In this document: positions 1-9,492 of the stretch, one piece after another
How the letters are laid out: the number at the start of each line of letters is the position of its first letter
Numbering within the stretch: position 1 is the stretch's first letter
Assembly (NCBI RefSeq): GCF_016411825.1
Contig: NZ_JAEKMH010000001.1
Location: 744,001 to 808,000, forward strand
Length of the DNA: 64,000 nucleotides
Direction of reading: 5' to 3'
Source: Devosia sediminis
GTDB taxonomy: Bacteria; Pseudomonadota; Alphaproteobacteria; Rhizobiales; Devosiaceae
Position numbers and translations under genes: made by a program
The notes under the pieces: generated by a model
The model's database searches: none
What the model saw: only the letters and a program-made list of their open reading frames with translations
What the model was told of the DNA's origin: nothing

Positions 1-231
1 CGCCTGAAGCCCATTCTCGAGGCGGCCCGCGATGCGCGCCTCCTGCGCTTCACCTCGAGCGAGGAAGCGTACCGCACCTTTTTCGGCCTTGTCGTGCGCG
101 ATGTGCAGATCCGTCTGCTGCTCGGCGACAAGAGCCTGACCCAATCCAATGTCGAGGCCAACATCGAAGCCGATGTGAAGGCCGCGGCGGACCAGTTCCT
201 GGCCCTCTACGGGGCCAAGGCAAACACTTAA
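1..231 (+). CDS. TetR/AcrR-family regulator, C-terminal fragment
   Basis: The reading frame is open from base 1 to a TAA at 231 and gives the last 76 residues of a protein whose start lies outside the window. The helical C-terminus, with the segment RTFFGLVVRDVQIRLLLG followed by an alanine-rich last helix, looks like the ligand-binding and dimerisation domain of a TetR-family repressor. The DNA-binding domain would be upstream, so the assignment rests on this end only. ilvC starts 30 bases downstream on the same strand, but nothing visible shows that this regulator controls it. Confidence 0.6.
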   Translation, partial: RLKPILEAARDARLLRFTSSEEAYRTFFGLVVRDVQIRLLLGDKSLTQSNVEANIEADVKAAADQFLALYGAKANT

Positions 232-1281
<1,050 letters not shown>

Positions 1282-1288
1282 GATTTGG

Positions 1289-1312
1289 AACGGGGGCTGC
1301 GGCCCCCGTTTT
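1289..1312 (+). terminator. Rho-independent terminator of ilvC
   Basis: A 9-bp perfect stem (1289-1297 with 1302-1310) with a 4-base loop ends in TTTT, eight bases after the ilvC stop codon. The next gene starts only seven bases beyond the T tract. Confidence 0.85.
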
Positions 1313-1318
1313 CATCTG

Positions 1319-2038
1319 ATGACCATCGACATCGTCCCCATCACCGCCAGCGATTTCCGGCTTGCTCCCGGCGCCTGGCCCATGCCGGCTGAGATTCGCG
1401 CCAAGGTGCCTGGCATCTGGGCCGAGGTGGTGGCAAAGAACCCGCATGTCTGGGACGGGCGCATCCTGGGGTTCACCCCGCCGGTGCTGGATGGCGAAGG
1501 CGTGTTCCGCTCGGAGGCGCGGGAAGACAGTTACTCCGCCTTCCTGGCGTGGCGGGCACTCGGTTTTCCTGACATCGGCACGGTCCATATTTTTGGCACG
1601 ACGCTGATCGAGAGCGCCGACGGGGCGCTGATCTTCGGCGTCATGGGCGGCAAGACCATCAATGCCGGGCGGGTCTATCCGCCGGGCGGGGCGCTGGAGC
1701 CGCGCGACGTCAGGGCCGATGGCGTGGTCGACGCCGAAACCTGCATTGCTACCGAACTGCATGAAGAGACGGGGCTCCGCATGGAAGACGGCAGGGCAGG
1801 GCAACTGCTTGCCATCGTCGACGGGCCGCGCATCGCCATCGCCCGGCGTCTCAGTTTTGACCTCAGTGCAGAAGCACTCGTGGCGCGCATCCACGCCAAT
1901 CTCGCTGCCCAGGACGATCCGGAATTGTCCGATGTCGTCGCCTGCCGCAAAGCTGCCGACGGGGAGGCGGCGGGTGATCTTGCCCCCTATGCGCGCGTCG
2001 TGCTCGACGCCTTTGCCGCCGGGCGGCTCTGGGTCTAG
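1319..2038 (+). CDS. NUDIX-hydrolase-like protein
   Basis: A 239-residue protein whose segment around residues 141-152 (TELHEETGL) resembles the core of the Nudix box REUXEEXGU, with Thr in place of the usual Arg. The N-terminal half resembles nucleoside-diphosphate hydrolases that carry an extra domain before the box. The substrate cannot be told from sequence. The chosen ATG lies only seven bases after the ilvC terminator and has no visible Shine-Dalgarno sequence, so a weak or leaderless start is possible. It is followed after 80 bases by a GFA-family gene on the same strand. Confidence 0.7.
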   Translation: MTIDIVPITASDFRLAPGAWPMPAEIRAKVPGIWAEVVAKNPHVWDGRILGFTPPVLDGEGVFRSEAREDSYSAFLAWRALGFPDIGTVHIFGTTLIESADGALIFGVMGGKTINAGRVYPPGGALEPRDVRADGVVDAETCIATELHEETGLRMEDGRAGQLLAIVDGPRIAIARRLSFDLSAEALVARIHANLAAQDDPELSDVVACRKAADGEAAGDLAPYARVVLDAFAAGRLWV

Positions 2039-2118
2039 TCCGGTTTCACAGTCCCCGCCACCTTTCCCCGCGCGCGCAACTGGCCTAGAAGTTTTCGCGC
2101 AGATGCGGGAGGCGAGTC

Positions 2119-2583
2119 ATGGCATTGCCGGAATTTCCAGTCGATGGCGGGTGCTCGTGCGGTTCGGCGCGCTATCGGCTCAAGGCGGCGCCGCTCAGCG
2201 TCTATAACTGCCACTGCAAGGACTGCCAGCGCTATTCCGGCGCAGGCTGGTCGATGTCGGTGCTGATCAAGGGCGAGGACCTGGAGCTCGTATCGGGATC
2301 GGTGGTCCAGCATCTGCGCAGGGCCGACAGCGGCAATGTCATCACCATGAACTTCTGTGCGGCCTGCCATACCTGGCTCTGGAATGACCCGGCCTCAGGT
2401 CCCTACAAAGTGCTGCGCGCCGGGTCGCTCGACGATATCGACTGGGCCGCGCCCGTGGGCAATATCTGGACCGACAGCAAGGCCGCCTGGGCAAAGATCG
2501 ATCCGGCGCAGGTCAATTTTCCCAAGGGCGCGACCGATCGCACCCCGCTCATCGACGCTTTCACCCGCCTCCATCAGGACTGA
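2119..2583 (+). CDS. GFA family protein (CENP-V/GFA zinc-binding domain)
   Basis: The 154-residue protein has the cysteine pattern of the glutathione-dependent formaldehyde-activating (GFA) fold: CSCG near the N-terminus, CHCKDCQRYSG around residue 33, and CAACHTWLW around residue 83. These cysteines bind two zinc ions in the family. Many GFA proteins have no proven activity on formaldehyde, so a specific reaction is not assigned. A GGGAGG ribosome site precedes the ATG. The next gene starts three bases after its stop, which suggests one transcript through the PhzF gene. Confidence 0.88.
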   Translation: MALPEFPVDGGCSCGSARYRLKAAPLSVYNCHCKDCQRYSGAGWSMSVLIKGEDLELVSGSVVQHLRRADSGNVITMNFCAACHTWLWNDPASGPYKVLRAGSLDDIDWAAPVGNIWTDSKAAWAKIDPAQVNFPKGATDRTPLIDAFTRLHQD

Positions 2584-2586
2584 CCC

Positions 2587-3084
2587 ATGACCACCCATGA
2601 CGATATCGAACGCGTAAAGCGCCAGGAGTTCGAGCTGGTTCTGCCGGCTTTCGACGAGGCGGTGGCCTTTGCCATCGGCTCGGCTATCCGCGAGCGGGCG
2701 CTCAGCGAGGGTCTGTCGCTAGTGGTGGATCTGAGAACGTGGGACCGCCAACTGTTCTTTGCCGCGACGCCCGGCACCAGTTCGGACAATGCCGAATGGG
2801 TGCGCCGCAAGATCAATTCGGTCCGCCGCTTCCAGCGCGCCAGCTACCGGCTGGTGCTGGAGCGGGGCGAGGCGCCGTTTTCTCCGCAATCAGGCGCCGA
2901 TCCGGCTGACTATGTCATTGCCGGCGGCGGCTTTCCGATCCGGGTGCCCGGGGCGGGGATCATCGGCACGCTGACCATTTCCGGCCTGCCGGGCCGCAAG
3001 GATCATGCGGTGGCCGTGGATGCGCTCTGCGACCACCTCAACAAGCCGCGCGCCGACTATGCCTTGCCCGAGGTGGCCAATTGA
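2587..3084 (+). CDS. Heme-degrading-domain (UPF0303/HbpS-like) protein
   Basis: This 165-residue protein matches the pattern of the UPF0303 family, related to the HbpS/GlcG fold. Typical segments are ALSEGLSLVVDLRTWDRQLFF near residue 40, the NAEWVRRKINSVRRF stretch near residue 75, and a glycine-rich loop (GGGFPIRVPGAGIIG) near residue 115. Family members bind heme or other small ligands; the function here is unknown. Its TGA overlaps the TTG start of the downstream PhzF gene, indicating translational coupling. Confidence 0.8.
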   Translation: MTTHDDIERVKRQEFELVLPAFDEAVAFAIGSAIRERALSEGLSLVVDLRTWDRQLFFAATPGTSSDNAEWVRRKINSVRRFQRASYRLVLERGEAPFSPQSGADPADYVIAGGGFPIRVPGAGIIGTLTISGLPGRKDHAVAVDALCDHLNKPRADYALPEVAN

Positions 3085-3962
3085 AGCTGCCTTATCTCAT
3101 CCTCGATGTCTTCACGGCGACCCCGCTCAAGGGCAACGGCCTCGCCGTCATTCCCAAGGCCGACGGGCTGATGGACAACGAAATGCAGGCCATCGCGCGC
3201 GAGTTCAACCTCAGCGAGACAGTGTTCATCTGCAAGCCGCAGAACGAGCGCAATTCGGCGTCGCTGCGCATTTTCACGCCTTATGAGGAACTGCCCTTTG
3301 CCGGGCATCCGACCGTGGGTGCCGCGGTAACGCTGGGGCTCAACAGCCGCGCCTCGGCCATCCGCATGGAGGAAAAGGTCGGGCTGGTAACGGCCCTGTT
3401 CGAACGCATCGACCGGCGCACCGGCGACGCGCGCTTCACCCTGCCGCGGCTGCCCGAACGCATTGCCGACCTGCCGGACCGGCTGGCAATCGCCCAGGCG
3501 CTGGGCATCGAAGTCGACGAGATCGGCTGCGACATGTTCAAGCCGGCTGTGTTCTCGGCGGGTGTGACGTTTCACCTGATCCCGGTGCGCGACGCAAAAG
3601 TGCTGAAGAAAATCTCGGTCAACCGGTCGGCATGGGAAGAGGTATTCCACCACGACCACCACTCGGCCTATGTGTTCACCCTGACGCCCGAGGACCCCGA
3701 CAATGATATCGCCGCCCGCATGTTCGGCATGGGGCTGGGCGAGGATCCGGGCACCGGTTCGGCCGCCGCCGCGCTGATCGGGCTCCTGGCCGAGCAGGAA
3801 ATGGGTTCGGGGCAGTCCGACTATGTGCTGCGCCAAGGCCACGAAATGGGCCGCCCCTGCCGGATCACGCTGCAATCGCGCAAGGACAATGATCGCTTGG
3901 TCCACGGCGCCATCGGCGGCCAGGCGGTGGTCGTGGCCGAGGGTGTGCTGGATCTGGACTGA
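3081..3962 (+). CDS. PhzF-family isomerase/epimerase-like protein
   Basis: The 293-residue protein has PhzF-family marks: the N-terminal segment LDVFTATPLKGNGLAVI, the ETVFI motif with the conserved catalytic Glu near residue 46, PYEELPFAGHPTVGAA near residue 70, and a C-terminal GEDPGTGSAAAALIG loop. Members are two-domain diaminopimelate-epimerase-like isomerases; most have unknown substrates and no link to phenazines. The start is a TTG whose last two bases are part of the upstream stop (ATTGA), a coupled start. A palindromic repeat lies downstream. Confidence 0.88.
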   Translation: MKLPYLILDVFTATPLKGNGLAVIPKADGLMDNEMQAIAREFNLSETVFICKPQNERNSASLRIFTPYEELPFAGHPTVGAAVTLGLNSRASAIRMEEKVGLVTALFERIDRRTGDARFTLPRLPERIADLPDRLAIAQALGIEVDEIGCDMFKPAVFSAGVTFHLIPVRDAKVLKKISVNRSAWEEVFHHDHHSAYVFTLTPEDPDNDIAARMFGMGLGEDPGTGSAAAALIGLLAEQEMGSGQSDYVLRQGHEMGRPCRITLQSRKDNDRLVHGAIGGQAVVVAEGVLDLD

Positions 3963-4080
3963 GGGCGGTGCCGCCAACCCCCACCCTTGATCCCTCCCCA
4001 CAAGGTGGAGGGGGACGGTGAACACCGGAGCGGTAAAAGTTCGAGGGTTGTGCAGTGGGGCGAGAGCCACACACACTGGG

Positions 4081-4154
4081 GTCATTCCCGCGAAAGCGGG
4101 AACCTCTGTTACTTGGCCATTCGAAACGGAGGTCCCCGCTTTCGCGGGGATGAC
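4081..4154. repeat. Dispersed intergenic palindrome, type A
   Basis: Two arms of about 26 bases, beginning GTCATTCCCGCG and ending GGGGATGAC, are inverted copies around a short spacer. A close relative lies at 57256-57320 and looser ones at 51671-51738 and 58413-58490, all between genes. This is the REP-like pattern common in Hyphomicrobiales. The rest of the 286-base gap holds a short GGAGGG-rich inverted pair near 3990-4015 and nothing else I can name. Confidence 0.75.
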
Positions 4155-4248
4155 GGCGCAGCGGGGAATGACATCTCCGAGATAACTCCATCTTCCTCCT
4201 GCTCGCAAAACCCCCTAGTCTCTCCGGCGGGGACTAGCAGCAGGGGGC

Positions 4249-4683
4249 ATGGCGATGGATGTCGTCATCAATCTACTCATTTTCGTGCATATCGTGGCGT
4301 TTGTCGCCGGCGGCTCCAATTCGGTGGTCGGGCCGGTGATCGGATCGCGCATGGCGACGGCCACGCCCGAGCTCAGGGCCGGCTATTTCGGGGTGACGAC
4401 TGCGCTGGGGCAGGTGGGCAAAGCGGCGATGGCCACGCTGCTGATCACTGGGCCACTGATCCTGTTTCTCAAGTATGGCGGTCTCGATGGCGCGTCGGTC
4501 TGGTTCTGGGCCAAGATGGCGCTGGTCGTGGTGATGCTGACCAGCATCATCTATGGCGGTATCCAGTCCAAGAAGTCCTTTGCCGGCGACGTGGCCGCGG
4601 GTCAGCGGGCAGGCCTGGCGCACCGCGTGACAGGCCTCGCTTTCCTCGGCGTGCTGCTGACGGCGGTGCTGGCCTTCAACTAG
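4249..4683 (+). CDS. Small integral membrane protein, unknown function
   Basis: A 144-residue protein with about four hydrophobic helices: residues 7-24, roughly 50-75, 80-100 and 122-142. It contains charged loops and no visible catalytic motif. It resembles the broad group of small four-helix membrane proteins in alphaproteobacteria (CopD/DUF2269-like in style), but I do not recognise a specific family. It stands alone between a repeat-containing gap and the leuA leader region. Confidence 0.7.
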   Translation: MAMDVVINLLIFVHIVAFVAGGSNSVVGPVIGSRMATATPELRAGYFGVTTALGQVGKAAMATLLITGPLILFLKYGGLDGASVWFWAKMALVVVMLTSIIYGGIQSKKSFAGDVAAGQRAGLAHRVTGLAFLGVLLTAVLAFN

Positions 4684-4722
4684 GCCTGGTAAAGAAAAGT
4701 AACATTATCCGCCCAACCGGTC

Positions 4723-4751
4723 TTGCACCGGGGGGCAGATTCGCGCATTCT
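4723..4751 (+). promoter_or_regulatory. Candidate promoter for the leader peptide and leuA
   Basis: TTGCAC (4723-4728), a 17-base spacer and CATTCT (4746-4751) resemble a housekeeping promoter. The start would fall near 4758, about 25 bases before the first leader ATG and 265 bases before leuA. Read by eye only. Confidence 0.4.
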
Positions 4752-4783
4752 CATCGGACCGACCAGCGTACCAGAGCGTACTC

Positions 4784-4909
4784 ATGCAGCGCCGCCGCGC
4801 CCAAGCCATTGCAATCGCCAGAACTCAGGAGCGTAACCGCGCCCTGATGATTGCTGCCGGCCTGCTGCTGCTTCCCGCCGCGCTTCTTCTCCTTCTTATC
4901 AGCCCCTGA
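4784..4909 (+). CDS. Leucine-rich short ORF, candidate leuA leader peptide
   Basis: The frame encodes 41 residues. An internal in-frame ATG at 4847 would give 20 residues: MIAAG then LLLLPAALLLLLISP. Nine of twelve consecutive codons (LLLLPAALLLLL) specify leucine, using a mix of CTG, CTT and CTC. An AGGAG lies at 4827-4831, about 15 bases before the internal ATG. The stop is 114 bases upstream of leuA, and the interval can form at least two hairpins (4919-4933; 4959-4980 with one mismatch). This is the arrangement expected of an attenuation leader whose translation senses leucyl-tRNA. The alternative is an ordinary small membrane peptide. No experimental support. Confidence 0.5.
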   Translation: MQRRRAQAIAIARTQERNRALMIAAGLLLLPAALLLLLISP

Positions 4910-5023
4910 TCACCGGCAGCTCGACAGTCGAGCGGGTCGTCAGGGGAATGCGCCATAAACCGAACACTCAAATGTCCGGTCCAGCGAGCCATTGCCTCGG
5001 GGCCGATAGGAAAAGAGCCTGAT

Positions 5024-6586
5024 ATGTCTGCTGCCGCCACCAATTCCAACAAAGAACGCGTCTTCATCTTCGACACCACCCTGCGCGATGGCGAGCAATC
5101 GCCCGGCGCGACGATGACGCTGGAAGAAAAGCTCCAGGTCGCCGAGACTCTGGACGAAATGGGCGTCGATATCATCGAAGCCGGCTTCCCGATTGCTTCC
5201 AATGGCGATTTCGAAGCCGTGGTCGCCGTGGCCAAGCAGGTCAAGAAGGCGACGGTGGCGGGCCTGGCGCGCGCCATAACCGCGGATATCGACCGGGCCG
5301 GCGAGGCTGTCCGTCACGCCCGGCAGGGCCGCATCCACACCTTCGTTTCCACCTCGCCCATTCATCTGGCTCACCAGATGAAGAAGACCGAGGACGAGGT
5401 GATCGAAATCATCGCCCGGACCGTGGCACAGGCGCGCAACCTGGTGGACGATGTGGAATGGTCCGCCATGGACGCTACCCGCACGCCGCTGGAATTTTTG
5501 AAGCGCTGCGTCGACACCGCCATCAAGGCTGGCGCCACCACGATCAACCTGCCCGATACGGTCGGCTATGCGGTGCCGGAAGAGCATTTCCGCATGTTCA
5601 AGACCATTATCGAGAGCGTGCCCAATGGCGACAAGGCGATCTTCTCGGTGCATTGCCACGATGACCTCGGCATGGCGGTGGCCAATTCGCTGGCGGGTGT
5701 GGCCGGTGGCGCGCGGCAGATCGAATGCACCATCAATGGCCTCGGGGAACGCGCCGGCAATGCGGCGCTGGAAGAAGTGGTGATGGCGCTGCGCACCCGC
5801 GGCGACGCCATGCCGTTCTACACCGAAATCGACTCGACGCAGCTCAGCCGCGCCAGCCGCGTGGTGTCGGCGGCGTCGAATTTTCCGGTGCAGTACAACA
5901 AGGCCATCGTGGGCAAGAATGCCTTCGCGCATGAAAGTGGCATCCACCAGGACGGCATGCTGAAAAATGCCGAAACCTACGAGATCATGACCCCGGCCAG
6001 CGTCGGCATCAAGGAAACCACCCTGGTCATGGGCAAGCATTCGGGCCGCGCCGCCTTCAAGGACAAGCTCAAGGAACTGGGCTACGAGCTGGGCGACAAT
6101 GCCTTCCAGGAGGCCTTCCAGCGCTTCAAGGACCTGGCCGACCGCAAGAAGCATGTGTACGACGCCGACATCATCGCCCTGGTCGATGACGAAGTGGGCT
6201 CGGTGGGCGACCGTATCCGTCTGGTCGACATGGAAGTGGTGTCCAAGACCGGCGGCGTCCACAAGTGCAACCTGGTCGTGACCATCGACGGCGAGGAGAC
6301 CAGAGTCAGCTACGAGGGCACCGGCTCGGTCGATGCGATCTTCAACGCCATCAAGAAGGCCGCCGGGCAGGAGCCGCATCTGGTGCTCTATGCCGTGGAC
6401 GGCGTCACCGGCGGCACCGACGCCCAGGCTTCGGCGCATGTGCGCCTTGAAATGAATGGCCGTATCGCCTCGGGCAATGCCGCCGAGCCCGATACGCTGG
6501 TGGCTTCGGCCCGTGCCTATCTCAACGCGCTCAACCGCGTCATGATCGAGCGCGGCGCGGCCGCTCAGGGTGCGCTGGCCGGCTGA
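5024..6586 (+). CDS. leuA: 2-Isopropylmalate synthase
   Basis: Condenses acetyl-CoA with 2-ketoisovalerate, the first committed step of leucine synthesis. The 520-residue protein has the DRE-TIM metallolyase signature TLRDGEQSPG at residues 19-28, the HCH metal motif at 210-212, the GLGERAGNA motif near 245, and the C-terminal LeuA regulatory domain (about 390-510) with EPHLVLYAVDGVTGGTDA, through which leucine inhibits the family. Length is typical. The upstream 270 bases contain a candidate promoter and leucine-rich leader ORF, suggesting control by leucine supply. Confidence 0.97.
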   Translation: MSAAATNSNKERVFIFDTTLRDGEQSPGATMTLEEKLQVAETLDEMGVDIIEAGFPIASNGDFEAVVAVAKQVKKATVAGLARAITADIDRAGEAVRHARQGRIHTFVSTSPIHLAHQMKKTEDEVIEIIARTVAQARNLVDDVEWSAMDATRTPLEFLKRCVDTAIKAGATTINLPDTVGYAVPEEHFRMFKTIIESVPNGDKAIFSVHCHDDLGMAVANSLAGVAGGARQIECTINGLGERAGNAALEEVVMALRTRGDAMPFYTEIDSTQLSRASRVVSAASNFPVQYNKAIVGKNAFAHESGIHQDGMLKNAETYEIMTPASVGIKETTLVMGKHSGRAAFKDKLKELGYELGDNAFQEAFQRFKDLADRKKHVYDADIIALVDDEVGSVGDRIRLVDMEVVSKTGGVHKCNLVVTIDGEETRVSYEGTGSVDAIFNAIKKAAGQEPHLVLYAVDGVTGGTDAQASAHVRLEMNGRIASGNAAEPDTLVASARAYLNALNRVMIERGAAAQGALAG

Positions 6587-6604
6587 GGCCGATCCAATAT
6601 TCGG

Positions 6605-6624
6605 GGCCCGGCATGCGCCGGGCC
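6605..6624 (+). terminator. Hairpin after leuA, possible terminator
   Basis: An 8-bp perfect GC stem (6605-6612 with 6617-6624) and a 4-base loop lie 19 bases after the leuA stop. There is no T tract, so it may be a weak or Rho-assisted terminator. Confidence 0.45.
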
Positions 6625-6649
6625 TTCCGCCTGAATGGCCGGGGGTAGC

Positions 6650-7594
6650 ATGCTGAGCTGGGGCGAGTTTCGCGGAGGGCTGCTGGCGCTTGCCGGCCTG
6701 CTGCTGCTTGTCTTCGCGGTTATCGTGGTGCAGCCGGGGCTGCCCGGCGAGCAATTGCTGCAGACGCTGCGCTTCCATCTCGTGGCCGCAGGCTTCGGGC
6801 TGGCTCTGCTGCTGGCGTTGACGGGAGCGCTGTGGCGGTCGCTGGTCCTGGGCATCCTGGTTGCGGCAATGGCGGTGCATTCGGCGACCTATGTGGTCGA
6901 GTTCCAGTCGCGACGGCTGGAGCAGGCGGCCTCGCCGGCCGCCCGGTTCGACTTCCTCAGCTACAACGTGCTCGCATTCAATTCGCGGGCCGAGGAAATG
7001 GTGCAGTCCATCCTCTCGGACCCGCCTGACGTCGCCCTGATCATGGAATCGCGGGCGATCCGGCCCTATCTCGACCAATTGGCGGAGGTGCTGCCCTATC
7101 GGATCGGCTGCGACGCCGCCGAGGCCTGCGACATTTCCCTCCACTCGCGCTTTCCGTTCGAATCGCGCGGGCTCGAGCCGCTGTCCTCACTCTGGGGAGA
7201 TCGCTACGTAGCGGGCGGCATCGTTGTGGACGGGCAGCCCGTCACCGTGGTGGGGCTGCATCTGACCAAGCCCTATTACGACGACATCGCCGAATTCGAG
7301 CTCGATCGGGCCAGCCGCTGGATGGGCAGGATCGAGGGGCCGCTGGTGGTCGCCGGCGACTTCAACGCGGCCCCATGGTCGGATGCGGTGGCCGAGTTCG
7401 GCAGGGCCCAGGGGCTGGCCTCCGGGCCGACAATACCGGCAACCTGGCCGGTGCGGCTTGGCCCGCTGGGCGTGCCGATCGACAATATGTTCACGCGCGG
7501 CAATGCGCTGATCATGAGCCTCTCGTCCGGAGAAAACCACGGCTCGAACCACCGGCCGCTGCGGGCCGAAATCGGGCTTTACGGTGCGGACTGA
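6650..7594 (+). CDS. Membrane-anchored endonuclease/exonuclease/phosphatase-family protein
   Basis: Starts at ATG 6650 because GGGGG precedes it closely; an upstream in-frame ATG at 6635 lacks a ribosome site. The 314-residue product begins with three hydrophobic helices (about residues 9-28, 38-58, 62-82) followed by a periplasmic or extracellular EEP domain: LSYNV (about 103), an acidic MESR segment (about 131), VGLHL, GDFNAAPWSD (about 236-245) and the terminal GSNHRPL (catalytic Asn-His). Members are metal-dependent phosphodiesterases or phosphatases; substrate unknown. Its 3' end overlaps the convergent aminotransferase gene by 16 bases. Confidence 0.88.
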   Translation: MLSWGEFRGGLLALAGLLLLVFAVIVVQPGLPGEQLLQTLRFHLVAAGFGLALLLALTGALWRSLVLGILVAAMAVHSATYVVEFQSRRLEQAASPAARFDFLSYNVLAFNSRAEEMVQSILSDPPDVALIMESRAIRPYLDQLAEVLPYRIGCDAAEACDISLHSRFPFESRGLEPLSSLWGDRYVAGGIVVDGQPVTVVGLHLTKPYYDDIAEFELDRASRWMGRIEGPLVVAGDFNAAPWSDAVAEFGRAQGLASGPTIPATWPVRLGPLGVPIDNMFTRGNALIMSLSSGENHGSNHRPLRAEIGLYGAD

Positions 7595-8688
7595 GCGTGG
7601 GCGAGCGCCACGGGCAGAGCGGCCGCCAGCACATCGAGCGCGGCATCGGGGCCGGCGCTGATGCGGATATGCTGGTCGAGACCCGGCGCGGCCGGCTTGC
7701 GCACGAACACGCCTTCCGCGGCCAGGGCCTTCAGTACGGCTAGCGCATAGGCGCCGTCGCGGCGGCAATCGACGGCGACGAAATTGGTGGCCGAGGGCAG
7801 GGCGGTAAGGCCATTGTCTTCGGCAATGCGGGCTATGCGCGTGCGGGCGGCCGCAATCGCATCGACGGCCCAGTGCAGATAGGCCTCGTCCGCGAGGGCT
7901 GCCAGGGCGGCCACCTGCACGGCCTTGTTGACGCCGAAATGGTTGCGGATGCGGTTGAAGGCGCCCACTAGGCGCCGGTTGCCTATGGCATAACCGCAAC
8001 GCAGCCCGGCCAGGCCATAGGCCTTCGAGAAGGTGCGCAGGCGGATGAGATTGGGCCGCGCCGTGTCGATCGGCACTGGCGCTTCAGGCGCCGTTTCCAG
8101 GTAGGCCTCGTCGAGCACGATGACGCAGGTGTCGGGCACGGCGGCGATGAATCGGGCAATGTCGGCGGCTGGCAGCGCCGATCCCATGGGATTGTCGGGA
8201 TTGGCCAGATACACCATCTTGGCGCCGGTCTCGCGCGCCAGGGCGGCCAGCGCCTCGGGGTCCTCGTGGACGCCGGCATAGGGCACGAAGCGCAGGTCGC
8301 CGCCATAGCCCACGACATGATAGTTGAAGGTGGGATAGGCGCCGAGCGAGGTCACCACGACGTCACCCGGTTCGATGAACAAGCGCACGAGCTGGCCCAT
8401 CAAGCCGTCAATGCCCTCGCCGATGGCGATCTCGTCGCTGGCAATGCCGAGCCGGGCGGCGAGCGCCGAGCGCAACTCAAAATTCTCCGGATCCGGATAG
8501 GTCCAGAATTCCGGTGTGGCGTCGCGCAGGGTAGCGATGACTTTGGGGCTGGGACCGAAGCCGGATTCGTTGGCGCCCAGCCGGGCCCGCGTCGCAATGC
8601 CGGTTTGCCGTTCGATCGCTTCCGGCCCGACGAACGGAACGGTCTCGGGCAGGGCTTCGACGATGGCGGTAAACGACGGCTGAGCCAC
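7579..8688 (-). CDS. Histidinol-phosphate-aminotransferase-like PLP enzyme
   Basis: A fold-type I aminotransferase of 369 residues. It has LGANESGFGPSP (about 38-48), the NPDNPMG substrate/PLP loop at 163-169, Asp193 and Tyr196 in VLDEAYLE, and the Schiff-base lysine Lys222 in SKAYGLAGLRCGY. This pattern matches HisC and close relatives that act on aromatic amino acids. No other his gene is present, so the real substrate may be histidinol phosphate or an aromatic 2-oxo acid. The gene is convergent with, and overlaps, the EEP-domain gene. Confidence 0.85.
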   Translation of the reverse strand: MAQPSFTAIVEALPETVPFVGPEAIERQTGIATRARLGANESGFGPSPKVIATLRDATPEFWTYPDPENFELRSALAARLGIASDEIAIGEGIDGLMGQLVRLFIEPGDVVVTSLGAYPTFNYHVVGYGGDLRFVPYAGVHEDPEALAALARETGAKMVYLANPDNPMGSALPAADIARFIAAVPDTCVIVLDEAYLETAPEAPVPIDTARPNLIRLRTFSKAYGLAGLRCGYAIGNRRLVGAFNRIRNHFGVNKAVQVAALAALADEAYLHWAVDAIAAARTRIARIAEDNGLTALPSATNFVAVDCRRDGAYALAVLKALAAEGVFVRKPAAPGLDQHIRISAGPDAALDVLAAALPVALAHAQSAP

Positions 8689-8815
8689 GGCAGGTGCTCC
8701 AAGTGCGATTCCAGACGATCATAGCGCGAAGCCTCTCCGCTGGAAGCCATGGCGGCACTCCGGTCCGGGCGGAGCTACCACTGTTTTGCACAGCCGGCAG
8801 AGCCCTTGCCAGGGA

Positions 8816-8843
8816 CGGAAGGCCGGCGAACCGGCGCTTTCCG
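8816..8843 (+). other. Stable hairpin in the 291-base gap before the 62-residue gene
   Basis: Nested stems (CGGAA with TTCCG; GCCGG with CCGGC, closed by a CGAA tetraloop) form a compact hairpin in 8689-8979, the gap between divergent genes. It could belong to a 5' leader or a small RNA of the downstream gene. I see no known RNA family here and no T tract. Confidence 0.35.
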
Positions 8844-8979
8844 TGAGGCTGGGCGTCGCGAACAATTTGACTTAAATGCCACGCAGGGGCGCAAGGTGTC
8901 GAAAACTATGGCGGCTCACCCTTGGGATGCGCCGACTCCCCGGCGATTCGTGATCATCATCATCTCAAGGAGACTGCGG

Positions 8980-9168
8980 GTGCCCCCCACCTACGTGCTT
9001 GCGCGTGACCATCTGCAACGAGCCGTCACCATTCTTCAGGGAACGGACCAGCGATCGCGCCAATTGCGTCACATCATTGAACGCACGATCGGGCTCATGG
9101 ACGAAGTTCGCCCCGAGCCACCCATGCCGTCCACCAATGTGGTGGAACTGAACGACTACAGGCGATAA
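8980..9168 (+). CDS. Small conserved-looking protein, unknown function
   Basis: GTG at 8980 is chosen because AAGGAG lies at 8967-8972 with seven-base spacing; the frame stays open upstream but there the codon use looks non-coding. The 62-residue product is mostly helical and polar (ARDHLQRAVTILQGT, then RQLRHIIERTIGLMDEV) and ends in a proline-rich tail with NVVELNDYRR. I do not recognise a family. It sits just upstream of the tRNA-Lys gene. Confidence 0.65.
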   Translation: MPPTYVLARDHLQRAVTILQGTDQRSRQLRHIIERTIGLMDEVRPEPPMPSTNVVELNDYRR

Positions 9169-9258
9169 TGCCAATTCGACGCCCGGCGGCGGCCGGGCGT
9201 TCGCCGCCTGCGACAGGAGGGCACTCCAAGTTTATCCACATAATGTGACCGTGGGTGC

Positions 9259-9287
9259 TGGACAGGGGAGAATCCCTTCGCTATAGA
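9259..9287 (+). promoter_or_regulatory. Promoter of tRNA-Lys
   Basis: TGGACA (9259-9264), a 17-base spacer, and TATAGA (9282-9287) closely match the housekeeping consensus. Predicted transcription start is near 9294, about 30 bases before the tRNA. Confidence 0.65.
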
Positions 9288-9325
9288 GGCGCCACTTTGG
9301 TGACGGCGGTTCACGAACCGCCCTC

Positions 9326-9410
<85 letters not shown>

Positions 9411-9492
9411 TGTAACTCGTTGAAGTTGCAAGAGAATATACAAAGGGCGCCGCTGGCGCCCTAAGTTTTTTCATAAGGTAGCTCAGTGTGCC

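Noticed and set aside
4940..7144. Minus-strand 734-codon frame opposite leuA
   Set aside because: Shadow of leuA and the EEP gene; His/Gln/Arg/Gly-rich translation with no domain pattern.
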